Shown: positions 1 to 11,600 of the stretch, piece after piece
Layout of the letters: each line of letters begins with the position of its first letter
How positions within the stretch are numbered: position 1 is the first letter of the stretch
Source: Archivesica marissinica
Lineage: Eukaryota > Mollusca > Bivalvia > Venerida > Vesicomyidae
Length of the DNA stretch: 64,000 nt
Assembly: GCA_014843695.1 (NCBI GenBank)
Contig: CM026391.1
Span: 36,583,064-36,647,063, forward strand
Direction: 5' to 3'
Translations under genes and position numbers: made by a program
Notes under the pieces: generated by a model
The model's input: only the letters and a program-made list of their open reading frames with translations
Database searches by the model: none
What the model was told of the DNA's origin: nothing

Positions 1-170
1 CCCTCGAGATGTGTCACTATTGCCACTCCCTCGAGATAGGTCAGTATTACCTTTCCCTCGAGATATATCAATATTGCCACTCCCTCGAGATAGGTCAGTA
101 TTACCTTTCCCTCGAGATATGTCACTAGTGCCACTCCCTCGAGATAGGTCACTATTGCGTTTCCATCGAT
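1..170. repeat. Array A: 27-bp minisatellite, XhoI-bearing dimer
   Basis: Six 27-bp units start at 1, 28, 55, 82, 109 and 136, followed by a decayed start of a seventh at 163. Each begins ccctcgaga and so carries a ctcgag site. Two unit types alternate, one ending ttgccact and one ending ttaccttt, so the real period is a 54-bp dimer. The array probably continues to the left of the window. The 9-residue periodic open frame across it is a consequence of 27 being divisible by three. Confidence 0.9.
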
Positions 171-578
171 GGACTCAGTTAGGAACTAACTCCGGATATA
201 CTAGTGGTATAAATTAGTTTCGTGTTCGAGCTTAATGAAGTTTGTACAAACTAAACTCTTCGATTTCCATTGATTATTCATGTTTGTCATGAGCGTCTTA
301 GGTTCTCTGTCACATCTAATTTCTATTTTCATTCGATCTAACTTGATGCATTTTAAAACAGTTAAATACTTAAAATCCATCAATGCGTTAATAATTTACA
401 CGACAGCCTATAATGTAAATTCGAGAGGATGCGAGATTCGGTTTGATTAGTTTTATGATGGCTATGTGTCTGAGTGTTACAATGTTTGGTTGTTTATTGT
501 CGCTATAGTGTCACTGTAGTGTGCTTATGATCATTAATATTGTCAATGTGACCCGGCTCGTCATTGCTTCTAATTGTG
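171..578. other. Non-repetitive island, no gene seen
   Basis: About 400 bp of AT-rich sequence between array A and the first SINE. No convincing open frame, splice pair or RNA gene was found. A short TG run at 575-589 abuts the SINE. Confidence 0.5.
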
Positions 579-878
579 TGTGTGTGTGTTTTACGTTTAT
601 CTATCGTCGCTACCGATTGCCCATATGAGCGACGCCTCCTGAAGAGATTAGTCATTTTAGATTTTTGGAGGATAGTGCAATGATACAGACAGATACCCAT
701 TCCGGAGTCTCCTCTGGTTCTTGTACGTGCACGGTGTAAAACACCGACACGATACCTCGGTTTAACGTCCCATCTGAAAGACTGTTAATTTTATTAGGGT
801 CATACATGGGATGGAACCTGCGATCCCTGGATTAGCAGTCCAGCGTGTTACCACTGGACACCAGGTCCGTCTGTGTTG
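579..878 (-). mobile_element. SINE-A copy 1, tRNA-derived, minus strand
   Basis: Reading the minus strand, a tRNA-like head (box A region tagtccagtggtaac-like, box B ggttccatccc, one change from consensus) is followed by a central segment containing cgtgcacgtacaagaacc and a tail with ggcgtcgctcatatgggc and ataaacgtaaaac. The same layout recurs at 20499-20782, 21496-21575 and 54947-55147. The anticodon-loop position reads GCT here. Short flanking matches taattgtg at 571-578 and 879-886 are a possible target-site duplication. Confidence 0.85.
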
Positions 879-886
879 TAATTGTG

Positions 887-1410
887 ATACACTTTGCTCA
901 GTGTTCCATGTTGTGTTCCATGTTATACAATTGTTTAGTTTCTACTGTCTACCGATCTGTCTAAATATTTATATTTGGCGCCAAACGAAACCAGTTGTTT
1001 GGAATAAGCAAACGAATACACGCGATTATTTACAAGTAATGTAATAATAGTGTAATGAAACTCTTGCTTAAGAAAAACTCGGTTTGACCTAGACATTGAA
1101 GGTCATTAAATCCTTTTGTTGGTGACGTGTGTGGCCTAAGGGTTTCACGCCACAATGCAACTATATAGATCAACGTTTAATGTAACTTTTCAGAGGAGTC
1201 ATTGACTGGTACGCTCAGTATTGCTTTAAGATCAATACTTGTTTTCTTTATCAATATATTGTATGACCATTTCCGGACAAACTGAGATCACATCCAATCC
1301 AGTAGTTTTGTTCATACTCGCCATCGCATAAATGCATTTGGGCGAGTAAATATTTGTTGCGTTGATCCGTCGATTGTTTTGATATCTCGAGTAGTCAACT
1401 TCTTCGATGG
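887..1410. other. Non-repetitive island, no gene seen
   Basis: About 520 bp between two SINE pieces. I see no coding frame, splice pattern or RNA gene I would defend. Confidence 0.45.
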
Positions 1411-1564
1411 TCGCCAGATCGGACAGTTGGTTTTTCTCCGGGTACTCCTGTTTCCTCCCACACGAATGACCACATATACGCTTTCATCCGCGCCAACGAG
1501 AGTGATTAATGTAAGTTGTTAAAACTTGCTTCGCAATCATTGTAAAATAAATAAAGTTTAAACT
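1411..1564 (+). mobile_element. SINE fragment: D-like core joined to C-like tail
   Basis: The segment has a core with tctccgggtactcctg and tttcctcccacac, similar in style to the SINE-D core at 35979 and 53894. It ends in a tail, cgagagtgatta then aacttgcttcgcaatc and taaaataaataaagtttaaac in pieces, that matches the tail of SINE-C at 18070-18140. No tRNA head is visible upstream. It is therefore a 5'-truncated or mosaic SINE. Confidence 0.7.
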
Positions 1565-1930
1565 TCTTCCTTCCTATAGTAACAAATCCTGGGTGCCGGT
1601 ACTTTTCTTCTTTTCTTACTCCTCCACAGTTGTCATACCGTAACAGAGGAGACTGCTGGCTGCCATTCTGGTCATGGATCTTCAAGACAATTCTGCATCC
1701 CCGGTTGACTCGACCATATGTCGCTCCAGCACGACTTCACGATTAAAACTATGTACAACACATGTGGCACGCACCGTGACTATGCCGATTAATCCAAGTA
1801 TTGCATCCGCTGATGTTGCGGGATGTGCCTTAGTCACGCCCGGCACGTTGCGGAGGCTGACCTGGGTGAGATCACATGTGGAAGGCAGGTAGCTTTAGTT
1901 CCAATTATATATCTTAGGTTAATTGCGACA
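1565..1930. other. Island with a strong acceptor-like pyrimidine tract
   Basis: Positions 1602-1629 form a long pyrimidine tract ending in ccacag, an excellent 3' splice acceptor in appearance. The following sequence is open for 38 codons from 1630, with no family I recognise, and a second overlapping frame runs 1674-1892. No donor or partner exon could be matched, so no gene is called. Confidence 0.3.
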
Positions 1931-2008
1931 GGCTCGGCTGTCCGATTAGCGCAGTCGTTAGCAAGCTCGCTTCTCACAATTGCAATCATGGTTCGATCCT
2001 CGGACATG
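1931..2008 (+). mobile_element. tRNA-like SINE head next to array B
   Basis: The segment has tRNA layout: tgtccga at 1939-1945 pairs with tcggaca at 2000-2006, a D-arm-like tagcgcagtcgttagc follows, the anticodon loop is ttctcac (CTC in the anticodon position), and box B is ggttcgatcc. The anticodon stem and T stem are not well paired, so this is a decayed tRNA-derived SINE head and not a functional tRNA. Array B starts 40 bp downstream. Confidence 0.6.
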
Positions 2009-2047
2009 GAAGATTATTAGAATGTGAGATGGAAACAATGAAAGAAA

Positions 2048-5000
2048 CAGCTATGGTGGAATGATGGTAAGATATACGCAGCTATGGAGAATGAGGGTAA
2101 GATATACGCAGTTATGGCGGAATGAGGGTAAGATACACGCAGCTATGGGGAATGAGGGTAAGATATACGCAGTTATGGCGGAATGAGGGTAAGATATACG
2201 CAGCTATGGGGAATGATGGTAAGATATACGCAGTTATGTGGAATGATGGTAAGATATACGCAGCTATGGGGGAATGAGGGTAAGATATACCCAGCTATGG
2301 GGAACGATGGTAAGATATACGCAGCTATGGGGGAATGAGGGTAAGATATACGCAGCTATGGGGAATGAGGGTAAGATATACGCAGCTATAGGGAACGATG
2401 GTAAGATATACGCAGCTATGGGGGAATGAGGGCAAGATATACGCAGCTATGGGGAATGAGGGTAAGATATACGCAGCTATGGTGGAATGATGGTAAGATA
2501 TACGCAGCTATGGGGGAATGATGGTAAGATATACGCAACTATGGGGAATGAGGGTAAGATATACGCAGCTATGGGGGAATGAGGGTAAGATATACGCAGC
2601 TATGGGGAATGATGGTAAGATATACGCAGCTATGGGGAATGATGGTAAGATATACGCAGCTATGGGGGAATGATGGTAAGATATACGCAGCTATGGGGGA
2701 ATGAGTGTAAGATATACCAGCTATGGGGAATGATGGTAAGATATACGCAGCTATGGGGAATGAGGGTAAGATATACGCAGTTATGGGGAATGATGGTAAG
2801 ATATACGCAGTTATGGGGAATGATGGTAAGATATACGCAGCTATGGGGGATGATGGTAAGATATACGCAGCTATGGGGAATGAGAGTAAGATATACGCAG
2901 CTATGGGGAATGAGGGTAAGATATACGCAGCTATGGGGGAATGAGGGTAAGATATACGCAGTTATGGGGGAATGATGGTAAGATATACGCAGTTATGGGG
3001 GAATGAGGGTAAGATATACGCAGCTATGGGGGAATTAGGGTAAGATATACGCAGTTATGGGGGAATGATGATAAGATATACGCAGCTATGGGGGAATGAG
3101 GGTAATATATACGAAGCTATGGGGAATGATGGTAAGATATACGCAGCAATGGGGAATGATGGTAAGATATACGAAGCTATGGGGGAATGATGGTAAGATA
3201 TACCCAGCTATGGGGGAATGAGAGTAAGATATACGCAGCTATGGGGAATGATGGTAAGATATACGCAGCTATGGGGAACGATGGTAAGATATACGTCGCA
3301 GATATGGGGGAATGAGGGTAAGATATACGCAACTATGTGGGAATGAGAGTAAGATATGCGCAGCTATGGGGACTGATGGTAAGATATACGCAGCTATGGG
3401 GAATGAGGGTAAGATATACGCAGCTATGGGGAATGAGGGTAAGATATACGCAGCTATGGGGGAATGAGGGTAAGATACACGCAGCTATGGGTAATGAGGG
3501 TAAGATATACCCAGCTATGGGGGAATGAGAGTAAGATATACGCAGCTATGGGGAATGATGGTAAGATATACACAGCTATGGGGAACGATGGTAAGATATA
3601 CGTCGCATATATGGGGGAATGAGGGTAAGATATACGCAACTATGTGGGAATGAGAGTAAGATATACGCAGCTATGGGGACTGATGGTAAGATATACGCAG
3701 CTATGGGGGAATGAGGGTAAGATATACGCAGCTATGGGGGAATGATGGTAAGATACACGCAGCTATGGGGAATGAGGGTAAGATATACGCAGCTATGGGG
3801 AATGAGGGTAAGATATACGCAGCTATGGGGGAATGAGGGTAAGATACACGCAGCAATGGGTAATGAGGGTAAGATATACGCAGTTATGGCGGAATGATGG
3901 TAAGATATACGCAGTTATGGCGGAATGATGGTAAGATATACGCAGCTATGGGGGAATGAGGGTAAGATATGCGCAGCTATGGGGGAATGAGGGTAAGATA
4001 TACGCAGCTATGGTGGAATGATGGTAAGATATACGCAGCTATGGGGAATGATGGTAAGATATACGCAGTTATGGGGGAATGATGGTAAGATATACGCAGC
4101 TATGGGGGAATGATGGTAAGATATACGCAGTTATGGCGGAATGATGGTAAGATATACGCAGTTATGGCGTAATGATGGTAAGATATACACAGCTATGGGG
4201 GAATGATGGTAAGATATACGCAGTTATGGGGGAATGATGGTAAGATATACGCAGTTATGGGGGAATGATGGTAAGATATACGCAGTTATGGCGGAATGAT
4301 GGTAAGATATACGCAGTTATGGGGGAATGATGGTAAGATATACGCAGTTATGGGGGAATGATGGTAAGATATACGCAGCTATGGGGAATGAGGGTAAGAT
4401 ATACGCAGCTATGGGGAATGATGGTAAGATATACGCAGCTATGGGGAATGATGGTAAGATATACCAGTATGGGGGATGATGGTAAGATATACGCAGTATG
4501 GGGAATGAGGTAAGATATACGCAGCTATGGGAATGATGGTAAGATATACGCAGTATGGGGGAATGAGGGTAAGATATAGCATATGGGAATGATGGTAAGA
4601 TATACGCAGCTATGGGGAATGATGGTAAGATATACGCAGCTATGGGGAATGATGGTAAGATATACGCAGCTATGGGGGAATGATGGTAAGATATACGCAG
4701 CTATGGGGGAATGAGGGTAAGATATACGCAGCTATGGGGAATGATGGTAAGATATACGCAGCTATGGGGAATGATGGTAAGATATACGCAGCTATGGGGA
4801 ATGATGGTAAGATATACGCAGCTATGGGGAATGAGGGTAAGATATACGCAGCTATGGGGAATGATGGTAAGATATACGCAGTTATGGGGAATGATGGTAA
4901 TATATACGCAGTTATGGGGAATGATGGTAAGATATACGCAGTTATGGCGGAATGATGGTAAGATATACGCAGCTATGGGGAATGATGGTAAGATATACGC

Positions 5001-8000
5001 AGCTATGGGGGAATGATGGTAAGATATACGCAGCTATGGGGAATGAGGGTAAGATATACGCAGCTATGGGGAATAGGTAAGATATACGCAGGGAATGATG
5101 TAAGATATACGCAGTATGGGGGAATGATGGTAAGATATACGCAGTTATGGCTGAATGATGGTAAGATATACGCAGTTATGGCGGAATGATGGTAAGATAT
5201 ACGCAGTTATGGGGGAATGATGGTAAGATATACGCAGCTATGGGGAATGAGGGTAAGATATACGCAGCTATGGGGAATAAGAGTAAGATATACGCAGCTA
5301 TGGGGGAATGAGGGTAAGATATATGCAGCTATGAGGAATGATGGTAAGATAAACGCAGCTATGGGGGAATGATGGTAAGATATACGCAGCTATGGGGGAA
5401 TGAGGGTAAGATATACGCAGCTATGGGGAATGAGGGTAGATACACGCAGCTATGGGGAATGATGTAAGATATACGCAGCTATGGGGAATGAGGGTAAGAT
5501 ATAGCAGCTATGGGATGAGGTAATATACCACTATGGGAATGAGGTAAGATATACGCAGTATGGGGAATGATGGTAAGATATACGCAGTTATGGGGAATGA
5601 TGGTAAGATATACGCAGTTATGGCGGAATGATGGTAAGATATACGCAGCTATGGGGGAATGATGGTAAGATATACGCAGTTATGGCGGAATGATGGTAAG
5701 ATATACACAGCTAAGGGGGAATGATGGTAAGATATACGCAGCTATGGGGAATGAGGGTAAGATATACGCAGCTATGGGGAATGATAAAAACCAAAAGAGT
5801 AAGATATACGCAGCTATGGGGAATGATGGTAAGATATACGCAGCTATGGGGAATGATGGTAAGATATACGCAGCTATGGGAAAACCAAGGGAATGAGGGT
5901 AAGATATACGCAGCTATGGGGAATGATGGTAAGATATACGCAGTTATGGCGGAATGATGGTAAGATATACGCAGCTATGGGGAATGAGGGTAAGATATAC
6001 GCAGCTTGGGGGAATGATGGTAAGATATACGCAGCTATGGGGAATGAGGGTAAGATATACGCAGCTATGGCGGAATGAGGGTAAGATATACGCAATTGGG
6101 GAATGAGGGTAAGATATACGCAGTTATGGGGAATGATGGTAAGATATACGCAGTTATGGGGAATGAGGGTAAGATATACGCAGTTATGGCGGAATGAGGT
6201 AAGATATACGCAGTTATGGGGGAATGAGGTAAGATATACGCAGTTATGGCGAATGATGGTAAGATATACGCAGCTATGGGGAATGAGGGTAAGATATACG
6301 CAGCTATGGGGGAATGAGGGTAAGATATACGCAGCTATGGGGGAATGAGGGTAAGATATACGCAGCTATGGGGAATGATGGTAAGATATACGCAGCTATG
6401 GGGGAATGAGGGTAAGATATACGCAGCTATGGGGAATGAGGGTAAGATACACGCAGCTATGGGGGAATGAGTGTAAGATATACGCAGCTATGGGGGAATG
6501 AGGGTAAGATATATGCAGCTATGGGGGAATGAGGGTAGGGTATATACGCAGCTATGGGGAATGAGGGTAAGATATACGCAGCTATGGGGAATGATGGTAA
6601 GATATACGCAGTTATGGGGAATGATGGTAAGATATACGCAGTTATGGGGGAATGATGGTAAGATATACGCAGCTATGGGGGAATGATGGTAAGATATACG
6701 CAGTTATGGCGGAATTATGGTAAGATATACACAGCTAAGGGGAATGATGGTAAGATATACGCAGTATGGGGAATGAGGGAAGATATACGCATATGGGGGG
6801 AATGAGGGTAAGATATACGCAGTTATGGGGGAATGCAGCTGGTAAGATATACGCAGTTATGGGAGAATGAGGTAAGATATACGCAGTTATGGCGGAATTA
6901 TGGTAAGATACACGCAGCTATGGGGAATGAGGGTAAGATATACGCAGCTATGGGGGAATGAGGGTAAGATATACGCAGCTATGGGGAATGAGGGATAAGC
7001 AGTTATGGGGGAATGATGGTAAGATAACGCAGTTATGCGCAGCGCAGTATGGGGAATGAGGGTAAAGATATACCCAGTTATGGCGGAATGATGGTAAATA
7101 TACGCAGCTATGGGGAATGAGGGTATACGCAGCTATGGGGGGGAATGAGGGTAAGATTACGCAGCTATGGGGAATGAGGGTAAGATATACGCAGCTATGG
7201 GAATGATGGTAAGATATACGCAGCTATGGGGGTGAGGGGTAGTCGCAGCAATGGGGAATGTGGGTATACACGCAGCTATGGGGGAATGAGAGTAAGATAT
7301 ACGCAGTTATGGGGGAATGAGGTATGATATTTACGCAGCTAAATGAGGGTAAGATACACGCAGGGAAAGATGGTAAGATATACGCAGCTATGGGGAATGA
7401 GGGTAAGATATACGCAGCTATGGCGGAATGAGGGTAGATATACTCAATATTGGGAATGGAGGTAAGATATCGCAGTATTGGGAATGATGGTAAGAATGAG
7501 TTATGGGGGAATGATATACGCAGTTATGGCGGAATGATGGTAAGATATACGCAGTTATGATGGGGAATGAGCTTGGAGTGGTGAAGATATACGCAGTTAT
7601 GGCGCAGAATGACGGTAAGATATACGCAGCTATGGGGAATGAGGGTAAGATATACGCAGCTATGTGGGAATGAGGGTAAGATATACGCAGCTATAGGGGA
7701 ATGAGGGTAAGATATACGCAGCTATGGGGGAATGATGGTAAGATATACGCAGCTATGAGGGAATGAGGGTAAGATATACGCAGCTATGGGGATGAGGGGT
7801 AAGATACACGCAGCTATGGGGGAATGAGGGTAAGATATACGCAGCTATGGGGGAATTGAGGGTAAGATATATGCAGCTATGGGGGAATGAGGGTAAGATA
7901 TACGCAGCTATGGGGAATGAGAGTAAGATATACGCAGCTATGGGGGAATGATGGTAAGATATACGCAGTTATGGGAATGAGGGTAGGATATACGCAGCTA

Positions 8001-8027
8001 TGGGGGAATGAGGGTAAGATATACGCA
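2048..8027. repeat. Array B: 30/31-bp satellite, about 195 units
   Basis: The unit reads gggaatgatggtaagatat then acgcagctatg, with an optional extra g giving 30 or 31 bp. Common variants are gatggt/gagggt, agctatg/agttatg and tgggg/tggcg. Units are well conserved over most of the array, but patches near 4460-4590, 5085-5115, 5505-5560 and 6770-7600 have many one-base losses. Short periodic open frames across it are a result of the unit having no stop in some frames. Confidence 0.95.
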
Positions 8028-8690
8028 ATTCATTGTAATTGTAAAATAATAATACGTGCATTTTTCAAGCTGTTTTCAACCCCCCTCCAAGCTTTCGTGT
8101 TTCCTATATTGACACAAACAACTATCACACCCCAGAGGCATCGCAGCAGGGATCGCGCTTGTAGCCCCAATATTCTGGCAGGCTGGGTGGATATCTGTGT
8201 CCTTAACTTGTGACAGGTGAAATCCTGACCTGTGTTGACAATCTTTGTTAGAGGGCACGCAAACCCGTCGCTTTACGATGTGCATCGCTCTCCGCGCTAG
8301 CTTGTCATTACTTGCATTCAGGCCTCGCGGCTACAATGGCGACCAGGTACACTCCGACGCGCCTGCATCCATACACTATTTCTTCAAAAAGACAAGAAGA
8401 AACCAATTGCGCCTGATTAATATTATTTACTTGGGGGACACACATTCTGCTAGCGCCTCAGCTAGTTTGCAACTCTAAGGTTATCTACTCATTTGCAAAC
8501 CCGATACGACAAATGCTATTGACTGTAAGCATGTGGTCTCAGCTAGTATGCAACTCTAAGATTATCTACTCATTTGCAAACCCGATACGACACATGCTAT
8601 TGATTGTAGTGGGTTGATTCAACCGAACACGATAATACATTGAAACAAGAGAATGCGATTTCAAATGTCGTTGTATAAACATTTCATAAC
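8028..8690. other. Island between arrays B and C
   Basis: About 660 bp of non-satellite DNA. It contains one direct duplication (8457-8608, listed separately). Short open frames exist on both strands at 8076-8285 and 8245-8478, without recognisable domains or splice structure. No gene is called. Confidence 0.5.
8457..8608. repeat. Two-copy 71-bp direct repeat, period 81
   Basis: Copy one is 8457-8527 and copy two 8538-8608, both beginning ctcagctagt and containing atctactcatttgcaaaccc and gatacgaca. They differ at only a few positions and are separated by 10 bp. It looks like the first step of a tandem array that did not expand. Confidence 0.85.
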
Positions 8691-11600
8691 AATGATATTT
8701 TGTTGTTGCATGTCGCATAGCCTGATCCAGAGATGATATTTCGCTGTAGCATGTCGCATAGCGTGATCCAGAGATGATATTTCATTGTAGTATATCGCAC
8801 ATCGTGGTCCAGAGATGATATTTCGCTGTAGCATGTCGCATAGAGTGGTCCAGAGATGATATTTCGCTGTAGCATGTCGCATAGAGTGGTCCAGAGATGT
8901 TATTTCACTGTAGTATATCGCATAGCGTTGTCCAGAGATGATATTTTACTGTAGTATATCGCATAGAGTGGTCCAGAGATGATATTTCGCTGTAGTATAT
9001 CGCATAGAGTGGTCCAGAGATGATATTTCACTGTAGTATATAGCATAGAGTGGTACAGAGATGATATTTCACTGTAGTATTATCACATAGCGTGGTCCAG
9101 AGATGATATTTCACAGTAGTATTATCACATAGCGTGGTCCAGAGATGCTATTTTACTGTAGTATATCACATAGCGGGGCCCAGAGATGATATTTCACTGT
9201 AGTATTATCACATAGCGTGGTACAGAGATGATATATCACTCTAGCATGTCCCATAGAGTGGTCCTGATATGATATTTCACTGTAGCATGTCCCATAGCGT
9301 GGTCTAGAGATGATATTTCAATGTAGTATATCGCATAGAGTGGTCCAGAGATGATATTTCAATGTAGTATATCGCATAGAGTGGTCCAGAGATGATATTT
9401 CACTGTAGTATATCGCATAGAGTGGTCCAGAGATGATGTTTCACTGTAGCATATAGCATAGAGTGGTCCAGAGATGATGCTTCACTGTAGCATATCACAT
9501 AGAGTGATCCAGAGATGATATTTCACTGTAGTATATCGCATAGAGTGGTCCAGAGATGATATTTCGTTGTAGTATATCGCATAGAGTGGTCCAGAGATGA
9601 TATTTCACTGTAGTATATAGCATAGAGTGGTACAGAGATGATATTGCACTGTAGTATTATCACATAGCGTGGTCCAGAGATGATATTTCACTGTAGTATT
9701 ATCACATAGCGTGGTCCAGAGATGCTATTTTACTGTAGTATATCACATAGCGGGGCCCAGAGATGATATTTCACTGTAGTATTATCACATAGCGTGGTAC
9801 AGAGATGATATATCACTCTAGCATGTCCCATAGAGTGGTCCTGATATGATATTTCACTGTAGCATGTCCCATAGCGTGGTCTAGAGATGATATTTCAATG
9901 TAGTATATCGCATAGAGTGGTCCAGAGATGATATTTCAATGTAGTATATCGCATAGAGTGGTCCAGAGATGATATTTCACTGTAGTATATCGCATAGAGT
10001 GGTCCAGAGATGATATTTCACTGTAGCATGTCGCATAGAGTGGTCCAGAGATATGTCACTGTAGTATATCGCATAGCGTGATCCAGAGATGATATTTCGC
10101 TGTAGCATATCGCATAGAGTGGTCCAGAGATGATTTCGTTGTAGCATGACGCATAGCTTGTCCAGAGATGATATTTCACTGTAGCGTATCGCATAGCGTG
10201 TCCAGAGATGATGTTTCACTGTAGTATATCGCATAGCATGGTCCAGAGATGATATTTCACTGTAGTATATCGCATAAAATGGTCCAGAGATGATATTTCA
10301 CTGTAGTATATCGCATAGCATGGTCCAGAGATGATATTTCACTGTAGTATATCGCATACATTGGTCAGAGATGATATTTCACTGTAGTATATCGCATAGC
10401 GGGGCCCATAGATGATATTTCACTGTAGTATATCGCATAGAGTGGTCAAGAGATGATATTTCACTGTAGTATATCGCATAGAGTGGTCAAGAGATGATAT
10501 TTCACTGTAGTATATCGCATAGCATAGTCCAGAGATGATATTTCGCTGTAGCATGTGCATAGAGTGGTCCAGAGATGATATTTCACTGTAGTATATCGCA
10601 TAGCGTGGTCCAGAGATGATATTTCACTGTAGTATACAGCATAGAGTGGTCAGAGATGATATTTCACTGTAGTATATCACATAGCGTGGTCCAGAGATGA
10701 TATTTCACTGTAGTATATCACATAGCGTGGTCCAGAGATGCTATTTTACTGTAGTATATCACATAGCGGGGCCCAGAGATGATATTTCACTGTAGTATTA
10801 TCACATAGCGTGGTACAGAGATGATATATCACTCTAGCATGTCCCATAGAGTTGTCCTGATATGATATTTCACTGTAGCATGTCCCATAGCGTGGTCAGA
10901 GATGATATTTCAATGTAGTATATCGCATAGAGTGGTCCAGAGATGATATTTCAATGTAGTATATCGCATAGAGTGGTCCAGAGATGATATTTCACTGTAG
11001 TATATCGCATAGAGTGATCCAGAGATGATATTTCAATGTAGTATATCGCATAGAGTGGTCAAGAGATGATATTTCACTGTAGTATATCGCATAGAGTGGT
11101 CAAGAGATGATATTTCACTGTAGTATATCGCTTAGAGTGGTCCAGAGATGATATTTCACTGTCGCATATCGCATATAGTGGTCAAGCGATGATATTTCGC
11201 TGTAGCATGTCGCATAGCGTGGTCCAAAGATGATCTTCACTGTAGTATATCGCATAGAGTGGTCCAGAGATGATATTTCACTGTAGTATATCGAATAGCG
11301 TGGTCCAAGATGAACAAATAGCGGGCCCAAGATGATATTTCACTGTAGTATATCGCATAGCGGGGCAAGATGATATTCACTGTAGTATAGCATAGCGGGC
11401 CAGAGATGATATTTCACTGTAGTATATCGCATAGCGTGGTCCAGAGATGATATTTCACTGTAGTATATCGCATAGAGAGTGGTCAAGAGATGATATTTCA
11501 CTGTAGTATATCGCATAGAGAGTGGTCCAGAGATGATATTTCACTGTCGTATATCGCATAGAGAGTGGTCCAGAGATGATATTTCTCTGTAGTATATCGC

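Noticed and set aside
1939..2006. A functional tRNA gene
   Set aside because: The acceptor stem pairs, but the anticodon and T stems do not, and the segment resembles a SINE head beside an array.
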